Assembly: GCA_022925895.1 (NCBI GenBank)
Contig: JAKSYS010000234.1
Span: 1-64,000 of the forward strand
DNA from: Fragilaria crotonensis
Taxonomy: Eukaryota > Bacillariophyta > Fragilariophyceae > Fragilariales > Fragilariaceae
Direction: 5' to 3'
Length of the DNA: 64,000 nt
Of the stretch, positions 23,364 through 33,531 are shown piece by piece; the stretch's first letter is position 1; every line of letters begins with the position of its first letter. The notes beneath the pieces were generated by a model, which saw only the letters and a program-made list of their open reading frames with translations, made no database searches and was not told where the DNA came from. Both the position numbers and the translations under genes were made by a program.

Positions 23364-24300
23364 GATGAAGGAAGGAGGCAGAGGCGGATCGCGCTGCTTG
23401 CGATTCATTGATGAGCAGATTAGAGAATTCGTGTCTCTTTCTTCTTCAACGATTACTGTTCGCGGCAGAATTGGCAAGTGAGACTGGAGTGAAATAACAG
23501 CAATATTTTGGCGTTTTACAAGGACTGGGTCTTGCACCTGTCGTACTACCACGAAGTCTGGCGCTACTTTTATGGTATGGAAGGACAGTCGTGACACTGG
23601 GATTTGATGCGGATACGAATCAGGATGCGAATGGAAAATGCGTGTTGCCACCACATCGCTTCACAACGGAAGACGAAGTCCAAATGTTGTCCAAATGATC
23701 CCCTCGTGGTCCTGGAGAAGGAATGCAAGGACAAGGAGGTGTTGTTAGTCGGGTTGATGAAACATGCCGTAAACACGATGAGTGCCGAGAAAGAAACCAC
23801 CATTCTAGGATCACCTCCATCCTCAATTGTTCACAAGAGTGATGCAAGACATAGCTGGGTTACGAACGTCATGGAGTGTCACATTCAATTTACGGAAATG
23901 TGGTCCAGGCCATATTTTCAGGTCAACTCACATGTGCGCCAGAAACAACATCATCAACACCACCAACAACACCTCCCACAGCAACAACAACACCCTACAA
24001 TCCCAATCTTGACGAGAGTCCACTAGACGCTATTGCTGTTTCCTTATATCCCGATCGTCACGTGTAGCTCATTCATGGTCTTCCGGGTGCAGGAAGAACA
24101 AGTACAGTACCAGAACTCATTCAACAGGCTCTCCATCATCACAAGTACAAGAAGGTTTTCATCGCGGCACCCAGTAATATTGCGGTTTTGATCATGTATT
24201 GGAACGCACATTGTCCAATCCCAACAGCTTAGTAATCATTGCCGCGGTAACAACATCCATAACAAGAAAACACCTGCATCACGATTCCGGGCATGAAGGC
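23364..24300 (+). pseudogene. Helicase 5' fragment, copy A
   Basis: It matches the intact helicase (36477-37510) from ATGAAGGAAGGAGGCAG onward: IDEQIREFVSL, then LGSPPSSIVHKS, then NLDESPLDAIAVSLYPDRHV. The histidine-valine is followed by TAG where the parent has TCG. The nucleotide-binding loop GPPGTGKT has decayed to a GLPGAGRT-like reading. There are several frameshifts. Similarity stops after the equivalent of KKTPASRIRA, so motifs II-VI never existed here. Confidence 0.85.
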
Positions 24301-24648
24301 CACCGACGAACCGGGACGTATGAATGTGCTACTGTCATACTTGGCTTGTCCCCATTTGGCGACTTTTTGTTCTGCATCGATGTTACCCGCCTGATGACGT
24401 ACTGTTCAGAACTCGACGGAGAGACTTTTGTTGTGTGATTGACTTTTCAATCACACATTTCAACGACGATGATTCTGTCGCTGATATTGTCCTGTGTGCC
24501 CAGTGAAATTGTTGTTTTGGAATTGTGATGTTCTTTCGATTAATGAAACGTTCAGTCTATCTACATGTTCTGTCCTTCGGGGCATGATCGCCGTATATCA
24601 AAAGGCCTACACTGTTATTGTAGGCAATACGAGCAAGATACAATGCAT

Positions 24649-25345
24649 TTAAGAATTGACGAAAGCGTGACTACCTTTTGCTATGGTATGCCAGGTACCT
24701 GGTACTGAGTTACTACGCCCAAGCATGAGCAACATGTTGCACATCTTGATCTCAGAACCAAACGAGTAAAAATCCTCTCGTGAATCGACAATATAACAAG
24801 AGGAATGCATTGTGATTCCATTACCTCTGATGAATGCCGAAGGATATGTCACCTTGAGGTTTGTGTTCGCCAAAATCTCAAACATGTTTCCATCGCGATT
24901 AAGCTAATCATTGAAAGTGCTGGTATTCAAGTTGTATGCAACGATCCTGGGACATGCACTGGGACAAGAAGTGAGAAGTGCTCGGAGATAGGGACGCAGT
25001 CGGAGAAACAGAAGTACTAGGAGAAACAGAAGGGCTGGAAGAGAAACAGGGAGAATCGTCGCCAATCAAGTCTGTGTTTCACATATTCTCCTGTGGCAGA
25101 GTCACAGCTGTCCTTAGTTCATGCAACATACATCAATTGTTCTTGTTGCAAAACTTACCGCTCGAAAATACAACCTTTCTCCTTGTCGCAGGAGTCACCG
25201 GTTAAAGGATCGTTGTCATTGCAAATATTCGCAGTGAAAACGTATCCTTTGTACTTGTTGCGGGTATCAATTGTACTAGCGTCGTTATCTTGGTCAAGCG
25301 TCGTTATCGTTGCAAACTATTGGTGTTGTATTGAAGGTGCAGCGA
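24649..25345 (-). pseudogene. Cys-rich secreted-protein gene fragment, copy A
   Basis: Degenerate copy of the gene at 31848-33531. It retains pieces of the Cys repeats (CSTGCEKG-like coding on the minus strand around 25140-25330), a shortened Ser/Pro repeat (about 24955-25040) and the start of the C-terminal domain (MFEILANTNLKVTY). No signal peptide exon is present. Notably the junction into NLKVT is in one frame here, whereas the otherwise intact block B copy has an extra base at that point. Confidence 0.8.
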
Positions 25346-26280
25346 AGCGACCATGATGTGATGATAAAGAGGATCCTGTCACTGTATCTACTGTATGATA
25401 TTACAGTGCACACTGCACGCTACTCAAATTTCTGTCGGGGTTCAGACGTTCAGACACACTTTGGTTAGGGTCACAAACAAGGGGATGTTCTGGGTAGTAA
25501 TTCTGTTGACACCTCTATCGATAAACGCCCGAACATGCATCGTCGTTTGACCCGAGCCACAAAGCCGCCCGCTGCCACGACGGAACCCACCAAATGAACA
25601 AATAAACTTTTTTCGCCGTACGAACCGACGCGCCCGTCACCACCGAACCGATTCGAGATCTACGTTGGGGCTGAGCTCACCACTCCCGTCCCCCCACACG
25701 CCGCCCAACGACCGTCCGGGACCAAGAGATCACCCCCAGGCACCACGCCACAACACTGGTAAGTCCGAAACATCGACTTGCCTTCCCAGATCCTTCCTGA
25801 CCCTCGCCTCGCCGACGCCCCCGCCAGCATCCTTGGATCCGCCCAGCCGCTTACACACCCGAGGATCGAGTCCCCATTTGAATTGAAACCAGAGGCCGCC
25901 GCCCACAAAATTTCGCTACTCGAACGCAACTTGCTCGACCTCGGCGCAGCACTCCGGGCCCAGCCTTTCAGCGCCTTGACGTCAGGGTCCCAATACTGTC
26001 TCATCAAACTCCTGGTTCGAGGAGGACTCATCACCCTTCTGGCTCTACAAAACACCCCCCTGGATCATCCAGAAACTCGGATGAGTTAGAGCTACATTAC
26101 TGCCAAGGAGGACAGATCCTTGGACAAGCCAAAAGAGCGACTGCAATTCGGAATTTCGGTAGGGCTTATTCCAAGCAAGGAGAAGACAGCGACGACAAAC
26201 ATGATTCGACGCCAGAGTATCGAGCGTCGTACTCCCTAGTATGCTATAGTATGACAACAAATAGAGAAAAACTAAAATCA
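25346..26280. other. Spacer with a GC-rich transposon-derived island
   Basis: About 25650-26050 is visibly richer in C/G than its surroundings and carries the ORF remnant listed separately. The flanks (25346-25650 and 26240-26280) show nothing recognisable. Confidence 0.5.
25778..26238 (+). pseudogene. Probable transposon polyprotein fragment with one in-frame stop
   Basis: One frame runs from 25778, meets TAG at 26087, and continues in the same frame to 26238 (SLDKPKERLQFGISVG). The segment NLLDLGAALRAQPFSALTSG followed by SQY resembles a piece that I remember from diatom retroelement polyproteins (an N-Y-D-L-x-x-A-L-x-A-Q-P...G-S-E-F pattern), placed upstream of a reverse transcriptase. 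No catalytic domain is present, so the family assignment is weak. Base composition differs from the neighbours, which fits inserted DNA. Confidence 0.35.
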
Positions 26281-29200
26281 TCATGACGCGAAAACACGGT
26301 AGTGCGTTGCATATTCACTTTTCACCCACTTTGGTATTCCGTTCTTATCGAGAACAGGGACCATCTGCGGTGGCTTCCACTGCGAGTGCTGCTTGGCTGC
26401 TTCTGCAATCATCTTGTATGCATCTCCCGTTAGGGTACACATTGGATCTACTGGTGCATCGATCGACATGGTGCCTTTTTCAAGGAGAGTTTCGCAATGT
26501 GACAAGGCGGCGATGGAACTTTCTTGCACTAACGAATCGAAAAATGTCCTCAACATTTCATGTTGCTGAAGAAATGGAATATTTGGGATTGGGAACGGTA
26601 GGCCGTGCAAATTGACAACGCCTTTCAGTGCCCCGAGGCACAATTTAAGCAAAGGCGCGACCTTGACAATCCACCCTCTAGGCATTGTGATCTCAAAGGG
26701 TTTTGTGGCCTAGTTGGCGCGAGTGGGCACAGATAAAAACGACCTGGTAGGTTCTCATAGTCGCATTTCTGATCCAGTTTCTAGGATCATTTGACGACTC
26801 AACGGAGGTAGGAGTCACCCACACGAGATTCGGACACTCCTCGAACTGATTTGGTGCCAACAATGCCAACGCCCCCAGTGTCCGGTCTAGTCCTCCTGCA
26901 AGCCGTTGCAGCATTTCCTGCTGCTTTTGCAACGATTCATTTGTTGCGTCAACACCCAATCGGATGGCTCGCACATCGCATCTCAACCCAACAAATTGGG
27001 AATGTTGCTTCTTTAACAAGTCATTGCCTTCGTCAACTCCCACTTTGACGCCACGCAAACCATCTGTGATATCGTGCATACCACCTTTGACATCATGCAT
27101 ACCATTTTTCAGCGCATCTAGTTGCTCGGAAAATCCCTTCCCGATTCTCCGCACGGCTCGTTCATCAACGTATCGGGTGTAGATCGAACCAGGAAGGAGT
27201 TGCTGTAGAACTTCATCGCGGAATGGTTCGTTCGAGCACCCATCGGTCGTGCACCACTCATCGCACCCGTCATTATAATAATGCGTAACTTTGTTTTCGA
27301 TACAAATTTTGCATAGATAATGGGTCCCTTTGGGGCAGTTCGTACCCGTCATGTTAACGTGGCAGAGTGTACACGGAAGGCTCGCACCAAAATCATCATC
27401 CACCAGACGATTTTGAATGTTTTCATTCAAATGAATGGCATTACTGAGCCGGCGAAGGAGTGCACTTGTTTCCAACCTCTTTCTAGGTGTGCGATCCATA
27501 CAGTGAATCGCAGTTTGACAAACAAGTTTGAGCGAGTCTGGATTCCAGATGATATTGGGATCTGCGTCGCTCACGAGATTTTCCCATCCACTGTCAATAC
27601 GCTCACCATCCTCGTCTTCAACGTATACTTCAAACACATCGCGGAATTCCTTGCCCTTCCCAGTCGATAGACCACCATTCAAGCGTCCCAAAACAAGTTC
27701 AACCATCACGACGCCAATAGAATACACATCACAGGAAGCTTCATACGCGCATTTCCCACTAGCATACCTGGGGCACATGTATCCAAGTGTTCCAGCCGAT
27801 CCAAAGCTAGTCATCACAGACAAGGACGACACCGACGGAGAAATGCGCTTGCCAGTAGGCACGAACTTGGCCAGACCACAGTCAATGAGTCGTGCTGTGA
27901 AAGCGTCGTCGAGACAAATGTTCGCACTCTTAATGTCTCGATGATAAACGTTGAAATTTCCGCAGCCACCAGTGTGCAGGAAGTGCACAGCTCTCACCAA
28001 CTCATACATAATTGACAGTCGCCGATAGGCCGGCAAGCGGGCTCGACAACCATCGTCCTTGAGGAAACCATCGAGGGAGCCGTTGGCTGCATACTCATAG
28101 AGCAGATACTGTTGATCGCTATCGGTCTTTAAATTGTATGCATATAAGACGATTATGTTGGGATGGCGAAATCGCTTAAGAGCCTGGAAGAATTGCATAT
28201 GCGTGTTCATGAGAGGGCAGACTATCAATCATAAATAGGCCAATACTCAAATCGATACGTACCGAAATCTCCCTTTGAAAGCTTCTCCGAATTCCCTCAA
28301 TGGCATCTTCATCCAACTGTAAGATGTTAAACTTTTTAACTGCGAACTGCTTCTGAAGTTGCTTATCTTCTACCAACGACACTTTCCCAAAGGCACCAGA
28401 ACCAAGTTCACGAAGGACGGTGCATTGCTTCATATAGTGAGAGGAAAGTTCGACAGGATCAGCTGAGGCAGTGCTCATGACGTTGTAAAGGGTTGTTCGG
28501 TCCTGAATGATCTGACGTTCCACCAGATATCGAACGATTTCTCCCCTTTCAAATTTGATTGCAGCCTCTAAAGCTGTCGCACCAGTATTACATTTGACAT
28601 TCACATCCGCATTCTTCTTCAGCAACTCGCAGACGACTTCCAAGTGGCCGTTTTGACTCGCAATGTAAAGCGCTGTCGTGCCATCATGATGTTGGACATT
28701 CACATCCACATTTTTGTGCTGGAGCAACATTAGACGAGTTGCAAATCGCCTTCTTTACTCGCAATGTAAAGCGCAGTCGAACCATCATTACATTTGACAT
28801 TCACATCCACATTGTTGTGCTGGAGCAACTCGCGGACGTCTTCCAGATGGCCGTTTTGACTTGCAACGTAAAGCGCTGTCGTACCATCGTTATGCTGGAC
28901 ATTCACATCAACATTGTTGTGCTGGAGCAACTCGCGGACGACTTGCACGTGGCCTTTTTTACTCGCAACGTAAAGGGCTGTCGTTCCATCATAATGTTGG
29001 ACATTCACATCCACATCGTTGTGCTTGAGCAACTCGGCAACAACTTTATTCCGGCCAAATTGACTGGCAATGAAAAGGGCCGTTTTACCATCATCATCTC
29101 TGACAGTCACATCCGCGCTGTGTTTGAGCAATTCCAAGACGATATCAACATCGCCTAGATGACATGCCTTCATGAGGGCAGTTGCACCATCGTTGCAACA

Positions 29201-30016
29201 TTTGGCATTGACATCCACCTTGTCGTGCTGAAGCAATTCTCGAACGACTTCCTCTTGCAGGAAACGACACGCAATAATGAGGGCTGTTCCATCCATACAT
29301 TGGGCATTCACATCAGCATTCTTGTGCAGCAATGCGCGGACGATTTCCAAATGACCTTTTAGACTCGCACACATGAGGGCTGATAAACCCTCATTCGTTT
29401 GGGCATTCACATCAACATTCTTGTGCTGGAGCAACGTGTTGACGACTTTCTCATGACCTTTTAGACTCGCACCCATGAGGGCTGATAAACCCTCATTCGT
29501 TTGGGCATTCACATCAACATTCTTGTGCTGGAGCAACTCGTGGACGACTTTCTCATGGCCTTCGAAACTCGCACCCATGAGGGATGTTGTACCATCATTC
29601 TTTTGGGCATTCACATCAACATTCTTGTTCTGGAGCAACTCGTGGACAACTTTCTCAAGGCCTCGGAGACTCGCACTCATGAGGGCTGATTCACCACTAT
29701 TTGTCGTTTTGGCATTCACATCAACATTCTTGTGCTTGAGCAAAGCGTTGACGACTTTCTCATGGCCATTCGCACTCGCAAGCATGAGGGTTGTGTGACC
29801 CCTGGTCGTTTTGGCATTCACATCAACATTCTTGTGCTGGAGCAACGCGTTGACGACTTTCTCATGACCTCCTCGAATCGCAAGCATGAGGGCTGTGAAA
29901 CCCTCATCATCTTGAGCATTCACATTGGCTCCCGCTAGTAACTGGGCACGAACCTGATCGAGATTACCATGAATGGCGTTTTGGATCAAATCATTGTCAA
30001 TAGCACGCAACGGCAT
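26281..30016 (-). CDS. Ankyrin-repeat protein kinase with Cys-rich RING-like C-terminus (frameshifted)
   Basis: Exon 1 spans 30016-28263 and exon 2 28183-26281. About 14 ankyrin repeats of 33-34 residues (unit like DGTTALYVASKKGHVQVV) precede a TKL/IRAK-like kinase domain. Kinase residues seen: G-loop GSGAFGKV, Lys in FAVKKF, alpha-C Glu in QREIS, HRDIKSANIC, LIDCGLAKF (DCG in place of DFG), GTLGYMCPRYASG (CPR in place of APE). Then come a Cys/His cluster (CTLCHVNMTGTNCPKG...LCKICIE...CTTDGCS), a helical stretch, and a C-terminal domain (PRNWIRNATMRTYQVVFICA). The layout suggests a cytosolic kinase recruited by ankyrin contacts, perhaps with ubiquitin-ligase or zinc-binding function. Breaks: one base missing near 28730 within ankyrin repeat 12/13, and an extra A in the run at 26701-26704. 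Both leave the downstream sequence well conserved. Confidence 0.8.
28184..28262 (-). other. Intron in the kinase N-lobe (79 nt)
   Basis: TCG|GTACGT to ATTCTTCCAG|GCTCTT, phase 0. It joins FQREIS to ALKRFRHPNI, restoring the normal alpha-C to beta-4 order of a protein kinase. Confidence 0.85.
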
Positions 30017-30464
30017 GAATCAGGAGTAGTCCGAGTATTCCAATTACTGATGTATGAGACTAAGGTTGCTCGTTGTGCAACAGATGTGTAGGCTCTTGCG
30101 CGATTCACAAGTGCACATTCCTCTGACAGATTGAAGGATGCATGATTGAATTGGGAGGCGCGGGAGTCAAGCAGATGCACTTCCTGATTCTTGTCGAGAG
30201 GTGCCATGGCATATTTCATACATGCCATACTGTAATTTGGGCATGCATATTCTTTATGTACTGCTCAAAGACTCAAATACAGTATGGTATTGTTTACATG
30301 TAGACGACCAGCGCTCAGTATTGTCTCTTTTGGAGAGGAATTTTTCCGTGACTCCTAAGTACAGTATAATATATCATATTTATTCATAGTAATACATATA
30401 AGATCCAGACATGGTTCGCTCGATTCAGAACTGGGAACTTCCTAATAACACTTCCATGCCGTCG
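30017..30464. other. Spacer upstream of the ankyrin-kinase gene
   Basis: No gene is seen. It should contain the promoter of the minus-strand ankyrin-kinase gene. There is no clear TATA or initiator that I would defend. Confidence 0.5.
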
Positions 30465-33110
30465 AGTATGGTCAGACGACACCAATGTGACGGTACAACA
30501 GTATATCGCCTACAGTATATTTTGCACCCTGCTCCCTGCTTGCTTGCTGGGTACAAGTACTTGTATGCATACAAGGTACAAGGTGCTACTATTTGAGTAC
30601 GTGACGTGGAGATCGACACACGCGTACAGCATGATAATGGGGTGGTGATGAAAGGAAGAAGGAGGAGATGGTGGTGAATCGCAATTGCACTCAATTGATG
30701 AGCAGATTAGACAACTCGTGAGTCTCCAACGATTACTGTTGGCGGCGGAATTGGCAAGTGAGACTGGAGTGAAAGAACAACAGCATTTTGCTGCTTCACC
30801 AGGACTTGGTCCTGCACCCGTGTCACACTTTGTAATCTGGCGCTACTTCAAGTGTCTGTGGGTTTATATGGAAGAACAGTCGTGACACTGGGATTCGATA
30901 CGGATTCGAATGCTGAGAATGGAACATGTTTGCTGCCACAGCATCGCTTCACAACGGGAGATGAAGTACAAGTATTATCCAAATCATCATCATCATCATC
31001 ATCAACAATCGTCATTTGAAAATGTGCACCAGAATCAACACCATCAACACAACCAACAGCAACTGCAGCTTCCGCAACAACAACAAATCCTTACATCCCG
31101 ATCGTCCCGAGTCGCTTGCAATAACAGAACTCATTCAACAAGCTGTTCTCAGCATCACAAGTACAAGATTCTCGTCGCGGCTCCCACCCAGAAATGTCGC
31201 AATTGATAATGTCTTGGAACGCATCGTTCAATCCCAACAGCTTCAAAACGACAGCAGCAACATCAGTATCAAGAAATCATCAGCATCACAGATTTGGGTA
31301 GGTCGAATTGGGCAATCTGCAAGAATCGGAACCACTCAGTGTGTTGCTGTCACTTGATTCCGCATCGCTGTTTCCTGTCTGATGATATGTTGGCCGTGGA
31401 CATGCACGTCCGGTTGAGAACTTGAGGGACAGAATATGGTCTCTGACGGACTCCGGTTCAATCAATCATTTCGTTCTTACCCACGACACCATGGTACTTC
31501 AACGACGATGATTCTCGAGGGTTAATTGTCCTGTACCAAGTGAAATTGTTGTTCGGCAATTCAAATGTGCTTTCGAATTATTATTTGCTCAGTCTATCAA
31601 CATGCTCTGCCCTTCGGAGCATGATCATGTTTTCGAAAGTCCTACGGTGTAGTCGTAGGCAATACAAGCAAGTTGCAATGCATTTTATCTGTAACGAATG
31701 CATGGCTACCTTGCTACTCTATGCGCTGTACAGAGCTGAAATAACAATGTACAAGCAACATACTATACACCTTGGGAAATGAGTGCATACAGTGAAGGGA
31801 TCTCAGAACCATACGGTATCGATTCTTACGTGAATCGACACTTACAATCAACACACGGCATACCTAAGAATACCATTCCAAATCTGTTGAGAATACGATT
31901 GTCCGAAAGGAGAGTCCTTTCCAATACCTGCGATGAATTGCACATTGTCATCTTCAGAGAAGTAATCCCCGTTCGAATAACGTAGAGCTGGACCTCCAAC
32001 CAAGGTGACATAGAACGAGTATGTTTCGCCAGCACTCATGTCAACTGGAATTATGACACTACTGGGGATTGGTGTGGCAAAATATTGTTTCTTGCCATCT
32101 ACACTGGTGTCGGCAATTTTTGTCCACGCAGAGGAATTCGTATCATAACCTTCATAGCTTCCCTTTTTGTAGTACACCTCCACGCTCTGATTTCCCATGG
32201 CATACGTGTGAATGTCGAAGGATGTCACCTTGAGGTTCGTCTTTCACCAAAATATCAAACATGTTGCCTTGACCAGAATTATCATCTTGGAACGTGGTAG
32301 TCAAGCTGTTAGGAACAATCCTTGGACATGCACTGGGAGAAGAGCTCTGAGACGGGGACATGCTCGGAGAAACAGAAGTACTCGGAGAAACAGAAGTACT
32401 GGGAGACAGAGAAGTGCTCGGAGACAAGGACGTACTCGGAGACAGGGACGTACTCGGAAATACAGACGTACTTGGAGAAGCCGATGGGCTGGGAGTAACG
32501 TCACAAAGTAAGTCTGTATTCAAAATGTGCATGCAACACTCGTAATTGTTGTTGCAAACGTACCGCTCGAAAATACACCCTTTCTCCTTGTCGCAGGTGT
32601 CCTTGTCATTGCAAACTATCGCAGTGAAAACGCATCCTTTGTCCTTGTCGCAGGTGTCGATTGTACAAGCGTCGTTATCGTCGCAAACTTTTGGCGTGTA
32701 AACACACCCTATGCCCTCGTCACAGGTGTCGACGGTGCACGCATTGCAGTCATTACAATTCTTGACTGGACGAGGGAACTTTAGGCATCCATATTTTTCA
32801 CACGAACCATTTTTATGGTCGATGGTGCATTTGTTCTTGTCGTCGCAGAGAACATCGCACGACTTGTCACATTTTCCCAGCAAATCTCCGTGAGCCAAGT
32901 GTTTGTTGACAGCTTTTGCATTAACACGGATGGTCTGGAACGGACGAGCGAGCTTCGTATCCTTGTGGCAGATGGTTACTTCATTGCTAGTCAGAGCCCG
33001 CAAACCGTGGCCTCCATCCCTCATGGTTTCGGCCTCCTTTGAAAGAATTGCATTGAGTTTCAGGTTGTTTCATAAAAGAAGGGAAGCGAGAGACATCGTT
33101 AGGGCACGAT
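30465..33110. repeat. Segmental duplication, block B
   Basis: Collinear with block A. It differs in that its secreted-protein gene is nearly intact while the helicase fragment is more heavily deleted. Because both blocks share flanks that the intact helicase locus lacks, the helicase fragment must have been copied next to the secreted-protein gene first, and the pair then duplicated. Confidence 0.8.
30645..31340 (+). pseudogene. Helicase 5' fragment, copy B
   Basis: It starts with IDEQIRQLVSLQRLLLAAEL and ETGVKEQQ, matching the intact protein's IDEQIREFVSLQRVLLAAEL. Internal deletions remove the stretch before the DExx half, and a further deletion runs from the LHPDR region to AELIQQAV, taking out the whole nucleotide-binding loop. 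Similarity ends at the equivalent of RIGHPARIK. No function as a helicase is possible. Confidence 0.85.
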
Positions 33111-33531
33111 AGTTCATAATGCAAATGATCGGTCAGACTTGAGGTATGATAAAGTAGCGTTATCCACAATCCACATACTGTTCGAGTGTCGGAGGTCTGA
33201 GAGCGGTGGAGAAAAGACAGGTTCCCAACAGAAGACAGATTGGATTTGCTATGTACTGCATCAGAGGCCTGTAAATGTGAACCGCTCCGAGTACTCATTG
33301 TGTATCAAAAAACGAACCAGGTCCAATACCTCGTACTGCTCAGATTCGTGAATGAATACCGCACATTACAAGGAAACGTAGAGAGTTGTTGGCGCTACCC
33401 GAACAAACATTTGAGCAATGTGAACTTACGAGGTCCATCGTGAGCTGCCCTTCTGCGGAGGAAAAGGCCCCACCGACCAATAGGGTAGTTGCGAGCAAGG
33501 ACAACAGCATCGTCGTCGCGGTTATAAACAT
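31848..33531 (-). CDS. Secreted Cys-repeat / Ser-Pro-repeat protein
   Basis: Exon 1 (33531-33430) encodes a signal peptide (MLLSLLATTLLVGGAFSSAEG). A 393-nt intron follows, with donor CTC|GTAAGT and proposed acceptor TTTCAAAG|GAG at 33037. Exon 2 has a leading helix (EAETMRDGGHGLRALTSNE), repeats of the type CDDNDACTIDTCDKDKGC, a mucin-like hinge of about a dozen SPSTS units, and a C-terminal beta-rich domain (VTSFDIHTYAMG...VEVYYKKGSYEG...PFGQSYSQQIWNG) that recurs in diatom secreted proteins. An extracellular or cell-wall adhesive role is inferred, not shown. An extra base at 32241 breaks the frame between MFDILVK and NLKVTSF; the block A copy lacks it. The acceptor choice is moderately certain. 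Confidence 0.7.

Larger units (their letters stand above)
23185..25345. repeat. Segmental duplication, block A (degenerate)
   Basis: The block is collinear with block B (30465-33110). In order it holds a TATGG-CAGACGA flank, a 5' helicase fragment (plus strand), a spacer (CAACGACGATGATTCT, then a TGTTCTGTCCTTCGG-like stretch and GTAGGCAATACGAGCAAG), and the C-terminal two thirds of a Cys-rich secreted-protein gene (minus strand). The spacer match is what shows one duplication event rather than independent insertions. Confidence 0.8.

Noticed and set aside
28739-29938. Plus-strand ORFs opposite the ankyrin array
   Set aside because: They repeat with the ankyrin unit (HINILVLEQLVDDFL) and are antisense shadows of it.
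32360-32545. Plus-strand ORF rich in Gly-Glu-Thr opposite the SPSTS repeat
   Set aside because: Antisense shadow of the mucin-like repeat.
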